Shown here: positions 36,180 to 44,044 of the stretch, piece after piece
Layout of the letters: each line of letters begins with the position of its first letter
Position numbering within the stretch: position 1 is the stretch's first letter
DNA from: Puniceicoccales bacterium
Lineage (GTDB): Bacteria; Verrucomicrobiota; Verrucomicrobiia; Opitutales; UBA953
DNA: 44,044 nucleotides
NCBI GenBank assembly: GCA_031269335.1
Contig: JAISZI010000064.1
Coordinates: 1-44,044, forward strand
Reading direction: 5' to 3'
Notes under the pieces: model-generated
The model's input: the letters and a program-made list of their open reading frames with translations, nothing else
The model's database searches: none
Told to the model about the DNA's origin: nothing
Position numbers and translations under genes: made by a program

Positions 36180-37802
36180 ATGGCAATAAATCCGCAACTT
36201 CTCGAACAACTCGCCAAAAAACGCACCAAAATCGCCGCCGCCGGAGGCACCGATAAGCTCGCCAAACGCAAAGAAAAAGGCGTCCTCGGTGCCCGCGAAC
36301 GCCTTCAGACTCTCTTCGACAAAGAAACTTTCCAAGAGTTCGGCGCACACGCCCAGCACACCTGCCACCGCTTCGGCATGGAAAAGAAAGAATTACCCTA
36401 CGACGGCGTCGTAACCGGCGTCGGTTACATTGCCGGCAAACAGGTGGCGGCTTTCTCCCAAGATTTCACGGTAAGCGGCGGCTCGCTGGGCTTTATCCAC
36501 GCCAAAAAAATCTGGGACATAATGGATTACGCCGGCAAAGTGGGAATCCCCCTCGTCGGCATCAACGACAGCGGAGGAGCGCGCATACAAGAAGCCGTGT
36601 CCGCGCTTTCGGGTTACGCAGGCATCTTTTACCGCAACGTCGCTCTCTCCGGCGTCGTCCCCCAAATATCGGTCATAGCCGGTCCGTGTGCCGGCGGCGC
36701 CGCCTATTCCCCTGCGTTGACGGACTTTATCGTTATGACGCGGGAAAATTCTAATCTTTTCATCTGCGGTCCAGAAGTCATCAAAGCTGCCACGGGCGAA
36801 CAAGCTTCCCTCGAACAATTCGCCACCGCCAACGCCCACGCAAGCGTCTCAGGCAATATCCATCTCGTCGCCGAAAACGACCGCCACGCCCTCGAACTCG
36901 TCTCCCGCTTGCTCTCATTCCTGCCGCAAAACAACGCCCAGGACGCCCCGCACAACCTCACCGTTCCAGTGCCGCTCGACGATGTGCCCGCCTTTAACGA
37001 CATTGTCCCAGCCTCCAATAAAGAAGCCTACGACGTCAAAAACGTTATCGCTCTGCTCGTAGATAACGGCGATTTCCTGGAAATCCAGGGTGCCTTCGCA
37101 CAAAACATCGTCGTAGGTTTCGCCCGCATCGCAGGGGTCAGCGTCGGTATCATCGCCAATCAACCCAACAATAAAGCCGGCGTGCTTGACATCAACGCCT
37201 CCGATAAAGCCGCACGTTTCATCCGAACCTGCAACGTCTTCAACCTGCCCGTCGTCAACCTCGTGGACGTCGGCGGCTTCATGCCAGGTCTCGCCCAAGA
37301 ACGCGGAGGCATCATCCGCCACGGCGCAAAAATGCTCTTCGCTTACGCCTCCGCCACCGTTCCTAAGATCACCGTTATCTTGCGTAAAGCCTACGGCGGC
37401 GCATACATAGCAATGTGCCCGGTCGAATTGGGCGCCGACGCGGTCTTCGCATGGCCAACCGCCGAAATCGCCGTCATGGGCGCCGCGGGTGCCGCAGGTG
37501 TCATTTTCAAAGACGACATCAAAAAAGCTGCTACCGCCGCCGCCGAAAAAGCACGCCTCGAACAAAAAAGCGACGCCGAGATCAAAGCCGCCGAAACCGC
37601 CGCCGCCCAAGCGAAACGCAAAGAACTCATCGCCTCCTACGAAGCGGAATTTTCGACGCCCTACCAAGCCGCCTCGCTCAACATGGTCACGGACGTCATC
37701 ACGCCCGCCGAAACCCGCCGCGTCGTCGCCCTCTCCCTCCGCAATACACTCAGCAAACGCGAGTCCCGCCCCAGCAAAAAACACGGCAACATCCCTCTCT
37801 AA
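36180..37802 (+). CDS. mmdA: Methylmalonyl-CoA decarboxylase alpha subunit (carboxyltransferase)
   Basis: Transfers the carboxyl group of methylmalonyl-CoA to carrier-bound biotin. The 540-residue product has both carboxyltransferase halves: VSGGSLGFIHAKKIW, PLVGINDSGGARIQEAV and AGPCAGGAAYSPALTDF in the first; VDVGGFMPGLAQERGGI and RKAYGGAYIAM in the second. A Lys/Ala-rich helix near residues 440-480 is longer than in most relatives. By sequence alone it could be a propionyl-CoA carboxylase beta subunit, but the neighbouring OadG-like, biotin-carrier and OadB-like genes identify the sodium pump. Confidence 0.93.
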   Translation: MAINPQLLEQLAKKRTKIAAAGGTDKLAKRKEKGVLGARERLQTLFDKETFQEFGAHAQHTCHRFGMEKKELPYDGVVTGVGYIAGKQVAAFSQDFTVSGGSLGFIHAKKIWDIMDYAGKVGIPLVGINDSGGARIQEAVSALSGYAGIFYRNVALSGVVPQISVIAGPCAGGAAYSPALTDFIVMTRENSNLFICGPEVIKAATGEQASLEQFATANAHASVSGNIHLVAENDRHALELVSRLLSFLPQNNAQDAPHNLTVPVPLDDVPAFNDIVPASNKEAYDVKNVIALLVDNGDFLEIQGAFAQNIVVGFARIAGVSVGIIANQPNNKAGVLDINASDKAARFIRTCNVFNLPVVNLVDVGGFMPGLAQERGGIIRHGAKMLFAYASATVPKITVILRKAYGGAYIAMCPVELGADAVFAWPTAEIAVMGAAGAAGVIFKDDIKKAATAAAEKARLEQKSDAEIKAAETAAAQAKRKELIASYEAEFSTPYQAASLNMVTDVITPAETRRVVALSLRNTLSKRESRPSKKHGNIPL

Positions 37803-37814
37803 CACACACTCAAC

Positions 37815-38201
37815 ATGACATACTCGCTCATCCTCGCCACCGCCGCAGAAAAAACCAAGCTGGAGGTGCTCGCCGACGGCATCGTCGGCATCTTCATCGT
37901 CATCTTCATCCTCCTCGTGGTCACGGGGTTAATATCTGCGCTTTCTTTACTCTTCAAAGAAAAACCAGTAACGCCGACCGCCGCGCCAGCAGGAAATAAC
38001 ACCGTTGCCCAAGCCCAACCCGCCCAAGCACCCGCCACCACCGGCATCAGCGATGCCCACCTCCGCGTCATCATCGCCGCCGCGATCAAGGTTTCCCTCC
38101 CCACCTCCTCCCGCCCACCGCACCTGCAGCTCGCCGCCGCCGACACGACTTGGGCAAACGAAGGCCGCCGCACCATCTTCCAATCTCACCGCCCACGGTG
38201 A
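37815..38201 (+). CDS. OadG-like membrane subunit of the decarboxylase pump
   Basis: Small anchoring subunit that helps assemble the decarboxylase. The 128-residue protein has one N-terminal membrane segment (GIVGIFIVIFILLVVTGLIS), a Pro/Ala-rich linker, and a soluble tail (DAHLRVIIAAAIKV) like the delta/gamma subunits of methylmalonyl-CoA and oxaloacetate decarboxylases. It lies 12 bases after the alpha subunit and 74 before the biotin carrier. Confidence 0.82.
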   Translation: MTYSLILATAAEKTKLEVLADGIVGIFIVIFILLVVTGLISALSLLFKEKPVTPTAAPAGNNTVAQAQPAQAPATTGISDAHLRVIIAAAIKVSLPTSSRPPHLQLAAADTTWANEGRRTIFQSHRPR

Positions 38202-38275
38202 AAAACTTTGACACACAAAATAAACTAAACACCTTTCTTCGCAAAACACAACACACTCACAAACAAACATTAACC

Positions 38276-38668
38276 ATGTCCAAACAACTACGCATAACCG
38301 TTGAAGGCAAAACCTACGAGGTGACCGTCGAAATCCTCGGCGAACAAACTGCCGTCACCAACATCACCACCGTGCTGCCCGCCGCCGCCGCACCTGTCGC
38401 CACACCTCCTCCGGCCCCTGCCGTCGCACCAGCACCAACACCAGTCGCCGCCGGCGCAGGTGATGTGCTCAGCCCCCTCGCCGCAACCGTCGTCTCTATA
38501 AACGTCAAAATCGGTCAACAGGTAAAAGCGGGCGAAAAGCTTGCCACGATTGAAGCAATGAAAATGGAAAACCACATCGCCGCACCCACTTCCGGCACCG
38601 TAACCGCCATTCATGTCACCCCGGGTCAATCCGTCCAAGACGGTCAGCCCCTCCTTTCAATAAACTAA
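38276..38668 (+). CDS. mmdC: Biotin carrier subunit of methylmalonyl-CoA decarboxylase
   Basis: Carries the carboxyl group on biotin from the alpha to the beta subunit. The 130-residue protein has a beta-strand start (KQLRITVEGKTYEVTVEIL), a flexible Pro/Ala linker, and a biotinyl domain with AMKMEN holding the modified Lys and the pattern APTSGTVTAIHVTPGQSVQD. The ATG at 38276 is chosen; an upstream frame reads into the previous gene. Confidence 0.94.
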   Translation: MSKQLRITVEGKTYEVTVEILGEQTAVTNITTVLPAAAAPVATPPPAPAVAPAPTPVAAGAGDVLSPLAATVVSINVKIGQQVKAGEKLATIEAMKMENHIAAPTSGTVTAIHVTPGQSVQDGQPLLSIN

Positions 38669-38835
38669 AAAACAGGGACGTCTTCCTGCGTGTAAAAGAG
38701 AATTTGAAAACCGGTTTTTCTAATCTCTTTCCCGCGGGAAAAACGGTTCAACACCTGTCGCCATACACCTAAACTCGTCTAAAAAACGACCGCGTAAAAC
38801 ACAACCAACTTACAAAAGAAAAATCCCTCCACAAA

Positions 38836-40590
38836 ATGGAACAATTCATCGAACTCTTCCAGCTTACGGGCTTCCCACACGTCACCCTTCCAATGATTAT
38901 CATGTGGGGCATCGTCGGTATCTTACTTTATTTCGCCGTCTATAAACAGTATGAGCCTCTGCTGCTCATCCCCATCGCCTTCGGTGCTCTACTCGCCAAT
39001 ATCCCAAGCGAAAATCTCATCGAAGAACCTGCCGGAGAAGTCATTACGACCGACTCCGGAACCATAGTCGCCTCCGCCCTCAAGATAGGCGACACCTTCC
39101 GCGTGCCGCCTGTAACAACAGAAATAGCCGCGCACCTCTCGCGATTTAGCCATCCCGCCAAAGCGCAACAACTCTTTGTCGAAGAAAAAAAACGCGCCAC
39201 TGCGGAAAAAGAACGACTCCAAACCATCGCCAAAAAAGAACAGGTAAAGTATGACGCCGCAGAAGCCAAACTCAAAGCCACTGATGCCTCCGATAAAGAA
39301 GCGATAAAAGAAGCTACGCGCAAACGCGACATCGCAAAACAAGAATTCGCCCGCGCCCAAAATAACGTCAAAACACAGCGCGGCGGCATCATCGTTTCCG
39401 TCATTCGACCCGGCAAAAATACCCCGCCCTCTTCCCAAAACACTATCGCCGATCCGAACGCAGAAAACGCACAGGAAAATTGGAAAAAAGGTCACTTCGT
39501 CCAAGTCCCCTGGATAGATGCCACCGGAAAAGAAACGACCCTCCTCGTCAATCGTGATGACCGCGTCCTTTCAACCCCAGCCACAGGCACGGTAATTTCC
39601 GCCCGCGCCGTCGGCGAAGAAGTAACCAAAGGCTCCGCCATCGGCAAATTACACAGCGAACACGTCGGCGGTCTCTATCACTTCATCAAACTCGGCGTCC
39701 TGTTGGAACTCTTTCCGCCTCTCATCTTCCTCGGTATCGGCGCCCTGACCGATTTCGGTCCCCTCATCGCCAACCCCAAAACACTCCTCCTCGGTGCCGC
39801 CGCTCAACTCGGCGTCTTCATGACCTTTATCGCCGCCGTGCTCATCGGTTTCACCGCCGGCGAAGCAGCTTCCATCGGCATCATCGGCGGCGCAGACGGT
39901 CCCACCTCCATCTTCCTCGCCAATAAACTCGCCCCGCACCTCATGGCGGCAATTGCCGTCGCAGCCTATAGCTACATGGCACTCGTCCCCCTCATCCAAC
40001 CGCCAATCATGCGTCTCCTCACAACCGAAAAAGAACGAAAAATTCGCATGTCCAACCTCCGTAAAGTAGGACGTGTCGAAAAACTCGTCTTTGCCGTTGT
40101 CGTCGCAACCGTGTGTATCCTCCTCGTCCCACCGGTCGCACCGTTGATAGGTATGCTCATGCTCGGCAACTTCTTCCGCGAAAGCGGTGTAACCGAACGC
40201 CTCTCCAAAACCGCCCAAAATGAACTCATTAACATCGTGACCATCTTCCTCGGAACAAGCGTCGGTATCACCATGACCGCCGACCGTTTCCTGCGAAACG
40301 ACACCCTGTTAATTCTGGCTCTGGGCGTAGTCGCATTCGGATTCTCAACAGCCGGCGGCGTCATAATGGTGAAAATTATGAACCTCTTCCTAAAACAGAA
40401 GATCAACCCGCTCATCGGCTCCGCCGGCGTTTCCGCCGTGCCAATGGCAGCGCGCGTAAGCCAAGTCGAAGGTCAAAAAGCCGACCCAACAAATTACCTG
40501 CTCATGCACGCCATGGGTCCAAACGTCGCCGGCGTAATCGGCTCCGCCATCGCCGCAGGATTCTTCATCTCCATCCTCGGCTCGCACTAA
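38836..40590 (+). CDS. mmdB: Na+-translocating decarboxylase beta subunit with large insertion
   Basis: Membrane subunit that decarboxylates carboxybiotin and exports Na+. The family is usually about 375-435 residues; this one has 584. Residues 1-57 contain the first two membrane helices ([34 protein letters not shown]). Residues about 60-277 are an insertion with a charged coiled-coil region (about 115-180) and a biotinyl/lipoyl-like half motif [20 protein letters not shown] without a target Lys. The standard core resumes at [20 protein letters not shown] and includes [35 protein letters not shown] and [13 protein letters not shown]. The core looks intact. Confidence 0.93.
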   Translation: MEQFIELFQLTGFPHVTLPMIIMWGIVGILLYFAVYKQYEPLLLIPIAFGALLANIPSENLIEEPAGEVITTDSGTIVASALKIGDTFRVPPVTTEIAAHLSRFSHPAKAQQLFVEEKKRATAEKERLQTIAKKEQVKYDAAEAKLKATDASDKEAIKEATRKRDIAKQEFARAQNNVKTQRGGIIVSVIRPGKNTPPSSQNTIADPNAENAQENWKKGHFVQVPWIDATGKETTLLVNRDDRVLSTPATGTVISARAVGEEVTKGSAIGKLHSEHVGGLYHFIKLGVLLELFPPLIFLGIGALTDFGPLIANPKTLLLGAAAQLGVFMTFIAAVLIGFTAGEAASIGIIGGADGPTSIFLANKLAPHLMAAIAVAAYSYMALVPLIQPPIMRLLTTEKERKIRMSNLRKVGRVEKLVFAVVVATVCILLVPPVAPLIGMLMLGNFFRESGVTERLSKTAQNELINIVTIFLGTSVGITMTADRFLRNDTLLILALGVVAFGFSTAGGVIMVKIMNLFLKQKINPLIGSAGVSAVPMAARVSQVEGQKADPTNYLLMHAMGPNVAGVIGSAIAAGFFISILGSH

Positions 40591-40606
40591 CCAAAAATAT
40601 CCCCTT

Positions 40607-40645
40607 GACAGAGTGGTGGCGCGGCTCTTTTCATTCGCCACTGTC
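40607..40645 (+). terminator. Possible terminator after the decarboxylase operon
   Basis: GACAG..GTGGCG (40607-40621) can pair with CGCCAC-TGTC (40636-40645) with an internal bulge, 17 bases past the beta-subunit stop. No T-run follows, so confidence is low. The rest of the space up to 40874 shows nothing recognisable. Confidence 0.3.
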
Positions 40646-40874
40646 CACCTTCCCAGAAACTTTCCGCCACCACTCGCAATGCCCACACCGCCACACAACA
40701 GCCGCAGTTCCGACAACGCCGCCCGCACCGCCGCGCCAATCTCAGCGGCGGCGGCGTTTTCCTTCACCGCCACCAATTTCACCTTCAACCCTCAAATTTA
40801 ATTTTCGGATAGCTATAAAGACAATAACGCCAACACTTCAACCAACGAATCAACTCAACACAGCCTAACAGAAA

Positions 40875-43856
40875 ATGGAAAGGAACGAACAGCCGCAGCA
40901 AACGCAGCAACGCTGCCAAATTTTCTTGGCTTACCACCGCCCGACCACCCTGCTCGCCAACGACTTCCTCACCCCCATCCATGTCGGTGCGATAAATTCC
41001 CCCGTAAAAATTTGTGACGTGCGCGACGACTCCGGTCCCGACCACATCTCCGCAAAAAACGCCTCCTATTGCGAACTCACTACGCAATACTGGGCGTGGA
41101 AAAATTGCTCCGCCGAATACATCGGCTTTATGCACTATCGCCGCCACTTTATCTTCGACGTTTCCTCCGAGCAAAAAGAGGACATTTACGGCGTTGTTTA
41201 TTACAAACAAATGGATGCCAACTACTCGAACGCCATCGGTCTGACCGTCCCGAAAATTTCCGCGCTGCTCGAAAATTACGACCTCATTCTACCGCGAAAA
41301 TGGAACGTTAAAAACGCCAACTCACCAACTGTTTACGACCACTACAAATCCAGTTCTCCCCACCTGCACATTGCCGATTACGACGCCGCTCTGAAAATCC
41401 TCGCCAAAAAATACCCCGAATACAAAAACGCCGCCGACGCCTACAACGCCGGCTCGCTCGGCTACTTTACAAATATGTTCGTGATGCGCCGCGAACTACT
41501 TAACGAATACTGCGAGTGGCTCTTCTCCATCTTGGCGGAAACTGAAAAACACGTTGACCTCTCCAAATATAACACCCAGGAAAAACGCGTCTTCGGCTAT
41601 ATCTCCGAATGGCTCTTCGGCATCTTCGTAACACACAAACTGAAAACCAAAAAAAACCTCCGCGCAATTGAGTTGCAGAAAACATTTGTCCAAGATACTG
41701 CAAAACCGGGCGCAATCGCTATTGACGTCTGCGGAAGTTGCGCCTCCACAGAGATTTTTTACCACCCGGAATTACAAGCGAAGACGGAAACCGACGGCAT
41801 TATCCGCCTCGGCAGCTACGGTGCGCGCCAATCTATGTTGTCCATGGTTCAGCCGCCGATGGGTGTCAGCGCAAGCGAGTTTGAATACCCAACCAATTTC
41901 GTCCGCGATATGCTGATGGGCGTATTTAACAAAACATTCCTGTCGGGCATCGAAAAGAAACACGCATCCTATCTTTTGATTGATTTGCTCTCCGAACGTT
42001 TCGACGTCGCCATTTGGAACGGACACACTTTCGACACCAGCATCGAGTTAAAAAACAGCGGTTTCCTCAATGGAAAAGACGTGCAGGTTCTGCAACGAAT
42101 GGATTATATTAACAAAAATCTGGATAAGTGGCGCGAAAGCATAAACGCGTTCTGTGAAAAAGTCGCAAAGGTCTATTTGCCCGAAAACATTCTCGTTTAT
42201 CGCTGCTTCCTCGTGGACACCTATCGCGACGCGGATGGCAACATTTTCGACTTCACCAACGACGATATACACTACAACAACATCGCCAATTTAGTTCTCG
42301 CTTGGGCTTACGAGAAAATAATCGAAAAACTTAAAGGCTGCTTTGTAATTGAGATACCAGCCAACACAATCGCCGACGGAACTTCACGCTGGGGCATGAG
42401 CGGATCACACTACACGAACGAGATTTACTTGTTTCTTTACGAGACCGTTTGCGAACAAATAAAAAAACGCGAACAGATAAAGAAGAAAGGCACTGTAAAA
42501 GCGTCAGAAACCGCTAAAAAAACGATTATAAAAACGCCGCAAAATACAGAAAACAAAGAGGGGGGGGATAGCAGAGCAGAGCAGAGCAGAGCAGAGCAGA
42601 GCGTAAAATACGCAGCACCTGAAGTCCCCAAATTGGCGGCACCGCAAATGCCTCCAATACCCCCTGCTGTACACATTCCCCAATATCCCCACTTCAAAAT
42701 CAAACCCGCATTCGCTAAAAACAATATCGCTGTTTGCATCGCGTTCGACGAAAAATTTGCCCCCTACGCCAGCGTCCTAATCCAATCCATTATCAAACAC
42801 GCCTCGCCAAACAATAATTACGACATCGTTATCCTGCACACAGACGTTTCAGAAAAAAGCAAAAATCGCTTTCTTTTGATGGCAAAACAAAAAGCCAACT
42901 TCTCTATTCGCCTCATCGAAACAACACCGTTCTTTGCAGGAATTCACCTCCCAACGCATATGCACATGGGAAAGGAAACTTACTACCGGATGCGTATCCC
43001 GTCCATTTTCTCCACCTACAAAAAGGTGCTCTATTTGGACACCGATACTATTGTCTGCCACGACCTCGCGGACTTGTTCAACGTAGAACTCGGCAACAAT
43101 TTTTTCGCCGCCGTTCCCTGCTATATAATGAAAGGATTCCGCAAGTTGAAAATCCGTGCGATACGCGAGGTTGGAGGTCAGGAGTCCGACAAGTATCTCC
43201 GCGAATACGTCGGCATTAAAGAGCCGGAAAACTATTTCCAAGCCGGCGTTCTCTTGTTCAACGCAGAAGCACTCCGCGCCGAAAACGTCGAGGAGAAATT
43301 CATTAGGCTCATTTCGGGAAAACGTTTCTGGTTCCTCGACCAAGACATCCTAAACAAAGTCGCCGAGGGGCACGTCACTCTCCTCGAATATAAATGGAAC
43401 ACGGCGCACGGCAACGGCGATATCAACACGTTCTTCGTCCAGTTCCCATTCGACGTTTTCGAGAAATACATTGAGGCGCGAAAAGACCCGTTTATCATCC
43501 ATTTCGCCGGCGATAAAAAGCCGTGGAAAGTTCCCGACATTGACTTCGCCGACCGCTTCTGGCTACTCGCTGAAAAAACGCCGTGGCGCAAGGAACTGCT
43601 CACGCTCCGCGACGACTTGCGCAGCGGGCGCGCCACATGGTCGCCCGAACGCCGCCTCGCAAACTACCACCAAATGTCAAAAGACCCGTTCATCTCCGCC
43701 TACCGCAAACTCCGCAGAACCTTCGGCGTCTGGCCTCACAACACCGCCGAAGGCTCCACCGAGAAAAAAATCATTGCCTACCACACAATCACCAAAGACC
43801 CCGTCATCTCCCTCTACCGAAAACTCCGCAAAACCTTCGGCACTTGGCAATACTGA
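40875..43856 (+). CDS. Fused surface-glycan protein: DUF4422, DUF6270-like and GT8 modules
   Basis: Predicted enzyme of capsule, O-antigen or exopolysaccharide synthesis. The 993 residues have three parts. Residues 13-270 match DUF4422 (QIFLAYHRPT, ELTTQYWAWKN, IGFMHYRRHF). Residues about 280-545 resemble DUF6270 (DVCGSCASTEIF, SYLLIDLLSERFDVA, FTNDDIHYNN). After a Lys/Glu-rich and Pro-rich linker, residues about 616-910 form a GT8 glycosyltransferase (NIAVCIAFDEKFAPYASVLI, metal motif YLDTDTIV, NYFQAGVLLFN, WFLDQDILN, FIIHFAGDKKPW). The C terminus carries two copies of a 26-residue unit, YHQMSKDPFISAYRKLRRTF and YHTITKDPVISLYRKLRKTF. The linker is encoded by a G8 run and a pentanucleotide repeat. 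Donor and acceptor sugars cannot be read from sequence. Confidence 0.85.
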   Translation: MERNEQPQQTQQRCQIFLAYHRPTTLLANDFLTPIHVGAINSPVKICDVRDDSGPDHISAKNASYCELTTQYWAWKNCSAEYIGFMHYRRHFIFDVSSEQKEDIYGVVYYKQMDANYSNAIGLTVPKISALLENYDLILPRKWNVKNANSPTVYDHYKSSSPHLHIADYDAALKILAKKYPEYKNAADAYNAGSLGYFTNMFVMRRELLNEYCEWLFSILAETEKHVDLSKYNTQEKRVFGYISEWLFGIFVTHKLKTKKNLRAIELQKTFVQDTAKPGAIAIDVCGSCASTEIFYHPELQAKTETDGIIRLGSYGARQSMLSMVQPPMGVSASEFEYPTNFVRDMLMGVFNKTFLSGIEKKHASYLLIDLLSERFDVAIWNGHTFDTSIELKNSGFLNGKDVQVLQRMDYINKNLDKWRESINAFCEKVAKVYLPENILVYRCFLVDTYRDADGNIFDFTNDDIHYNNIANLVLAWAYEKIIEKLKGCFVIEIPANTIADGTSRWGMSGSHYTNEIYLFLYETVCEQIKKREQIKKKGTVKASETAKKTIIKTPQNTENKEGGDSRAEQSRAEQSVKYAAPEVPKLAAPQMPPIPPAVHIPQYPHFKIKPAFAKNNIAVCIAFDEKFAPYASVLIQSIIKHASPNNNYDIVILHTDVSEKSKNRFLLMAKQKANFSIRLIETTPFFAGIHLPTHMHMGKETYYRMRIPSIFSTYKKVLYLDTDTIVCHDLADLFNVELGNNFFAAVPCYIMKGFRKLKIRAIREVGGQESDKYLREYVGIKEPENYFQAGVLLFNAEALRAENVEEKFIRLISGKRFWFLDQDILNKVAEGHVTLLEYKWNTAHGNGDINTFFVQFPFDVFEKYIEARKDPFIIHFAGDKKPWKVPDIDFADRFWLLAEKTPWRKELLTLRDDLRSGRATWSPERRLANYHQMSKDPFISAYRKLRRTFGVWPHNTAEGSTEKKIIAYHTITKDPVISLYRKLRKTFGTWQY
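42560..42602 (+). repeat. G8 tract plus pentanucleotide GCAGA repeat inside the GT gene
   Basis: Eight G at 42560-42567, ATA, then six perfect GCAGA units (42571-42600) and a partial GC. They encode GGD and SRAEQSRAEQS in the linker before the GT8 module. Neither a single-base nor a five-base change is a multiple of three, so slippage would remove the GT8 half from the product. Confidence 0.9.
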
Positions 43857-43966
43857 TGATTAAAAATACCCGCTCACAAAACACCATCCCGCCATCCCAC
43901 AACCGCCACTTTACCACTCTCTAAAAACACGCCTGCACCGCCTAAATAACACCGTTCCCCAATCCG

Positions 43967-44044
43967 ATGCCCACTAAAAACACCTCCAAAAACACCGCCT
44001 ATCTTATCTCCGCCGCCGGAACAAATTTTGGCGACGATCTTATC
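43967..44044 (+). CDS. Start of a possible polysaccharide pyruvyl transferase, 3' partial
   Basis: Only 26 codons are in the window: MPTKNTSKNTAYLISAAG then TNFGDDLI. A start of the form strand, Gly, N-x-GD-(D/E)LI is typical of polysaccharide pyruvyl transferases, and the preceding gene is a glycan enzyme, so the assignment is plausible but weak. Confidence 0.4.
   Translation, partial: MPTKNTSKNTAYLISAAGTNFGDDLI

Overview
The window reads as chromosomal DNA of a GC-rich Verrucomicrobiota bacterium, most likely an anaerobic or facultative member of the Opitutales/Opitutaceae. The assignment is inference: it rests on the gene mix (Na+-pumping methylmalonyl-CoA decarboxylase with its epimerase, GH78 rhamnosidase, HpnH-like radical SAM enzyme, dimeric dUTPase, ROK protein with a long N-terminal extension) and on palindromic dispersed repeats of a kind common in that phylum. 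No rRNA gene is present to settle it.

Layout. 1-3552: the HsdR subunit of a type I restriction system, cut by the left edge, with a DUF559 nuclease cassette embedded in frame inside its helicase domain. 3553-3884: repeat-rich spacer. 3885-6801 (minus strand): the translation/transcription cluster tRNA-Thr, tuf, tRNA-Trp, secE, nusG, rplK, which stops abruptly after rplK where rplA-rplJ-rplL-rpoBC would be expected. 6997-15622: housekeeping and metabolism (galactokinase, an ABC metal permease, menC, an HpnH-like enzyme, an RcnA-like exporter with a divergent CsoR/RcnR-type repressor, fmt, a family 5 peptide-binding protein). 15635-19117: two loci encoding arrays of 26-residue HEAT-like repeats, both frame-disrupted, separated by palindromic repeats and a truncated copy of the leader. 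19114-22730 (minus): three DUF4143 AAA ATPase genes, the middle one a pseudogene. 22887-26122 (minus): secreted alpha-L-rhamnosidase and dUTPase. 26250-34450: mfd, a lone nuoL, a ROK-family protein and a SpoU-type RNA methyltransferase. 34553-35423: a Pro-rich membrane protein convergent with a SUI1/YciH factor.

35682-40590 is a coherent operon-like set on the plus strand: methylmalonyl-CoA epimerase, decarboxylase alpha subunit, OadG-like membrane subunit, biotin carrier, and the Na+-translocating beta subunit. Together they would convert methylmalonyl-CoA to propionyl-CoA and store the energy as a sodium gradient, as in succinate-to-propionate fermentation. The beta subunit carries an unusual insertion of about 200 residues.

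40875-44044 begins a surface-polysaccharide locus: a 993-residue protein joining DUF4422, a DUF6270-like module and a GT8 glycosyltransferase, with a G8 tract and a pentanucleotide repeat in its linker that could switch the GT8 half on and off, followed by the start of a possible polysaccharide pyruvyl transferase. The strongest candidates for something new are the nuclease cassette in hsdR, this repeat-controlled fused transferase, the beta-subunit insertion, and the unstable HEAT-like arrays.
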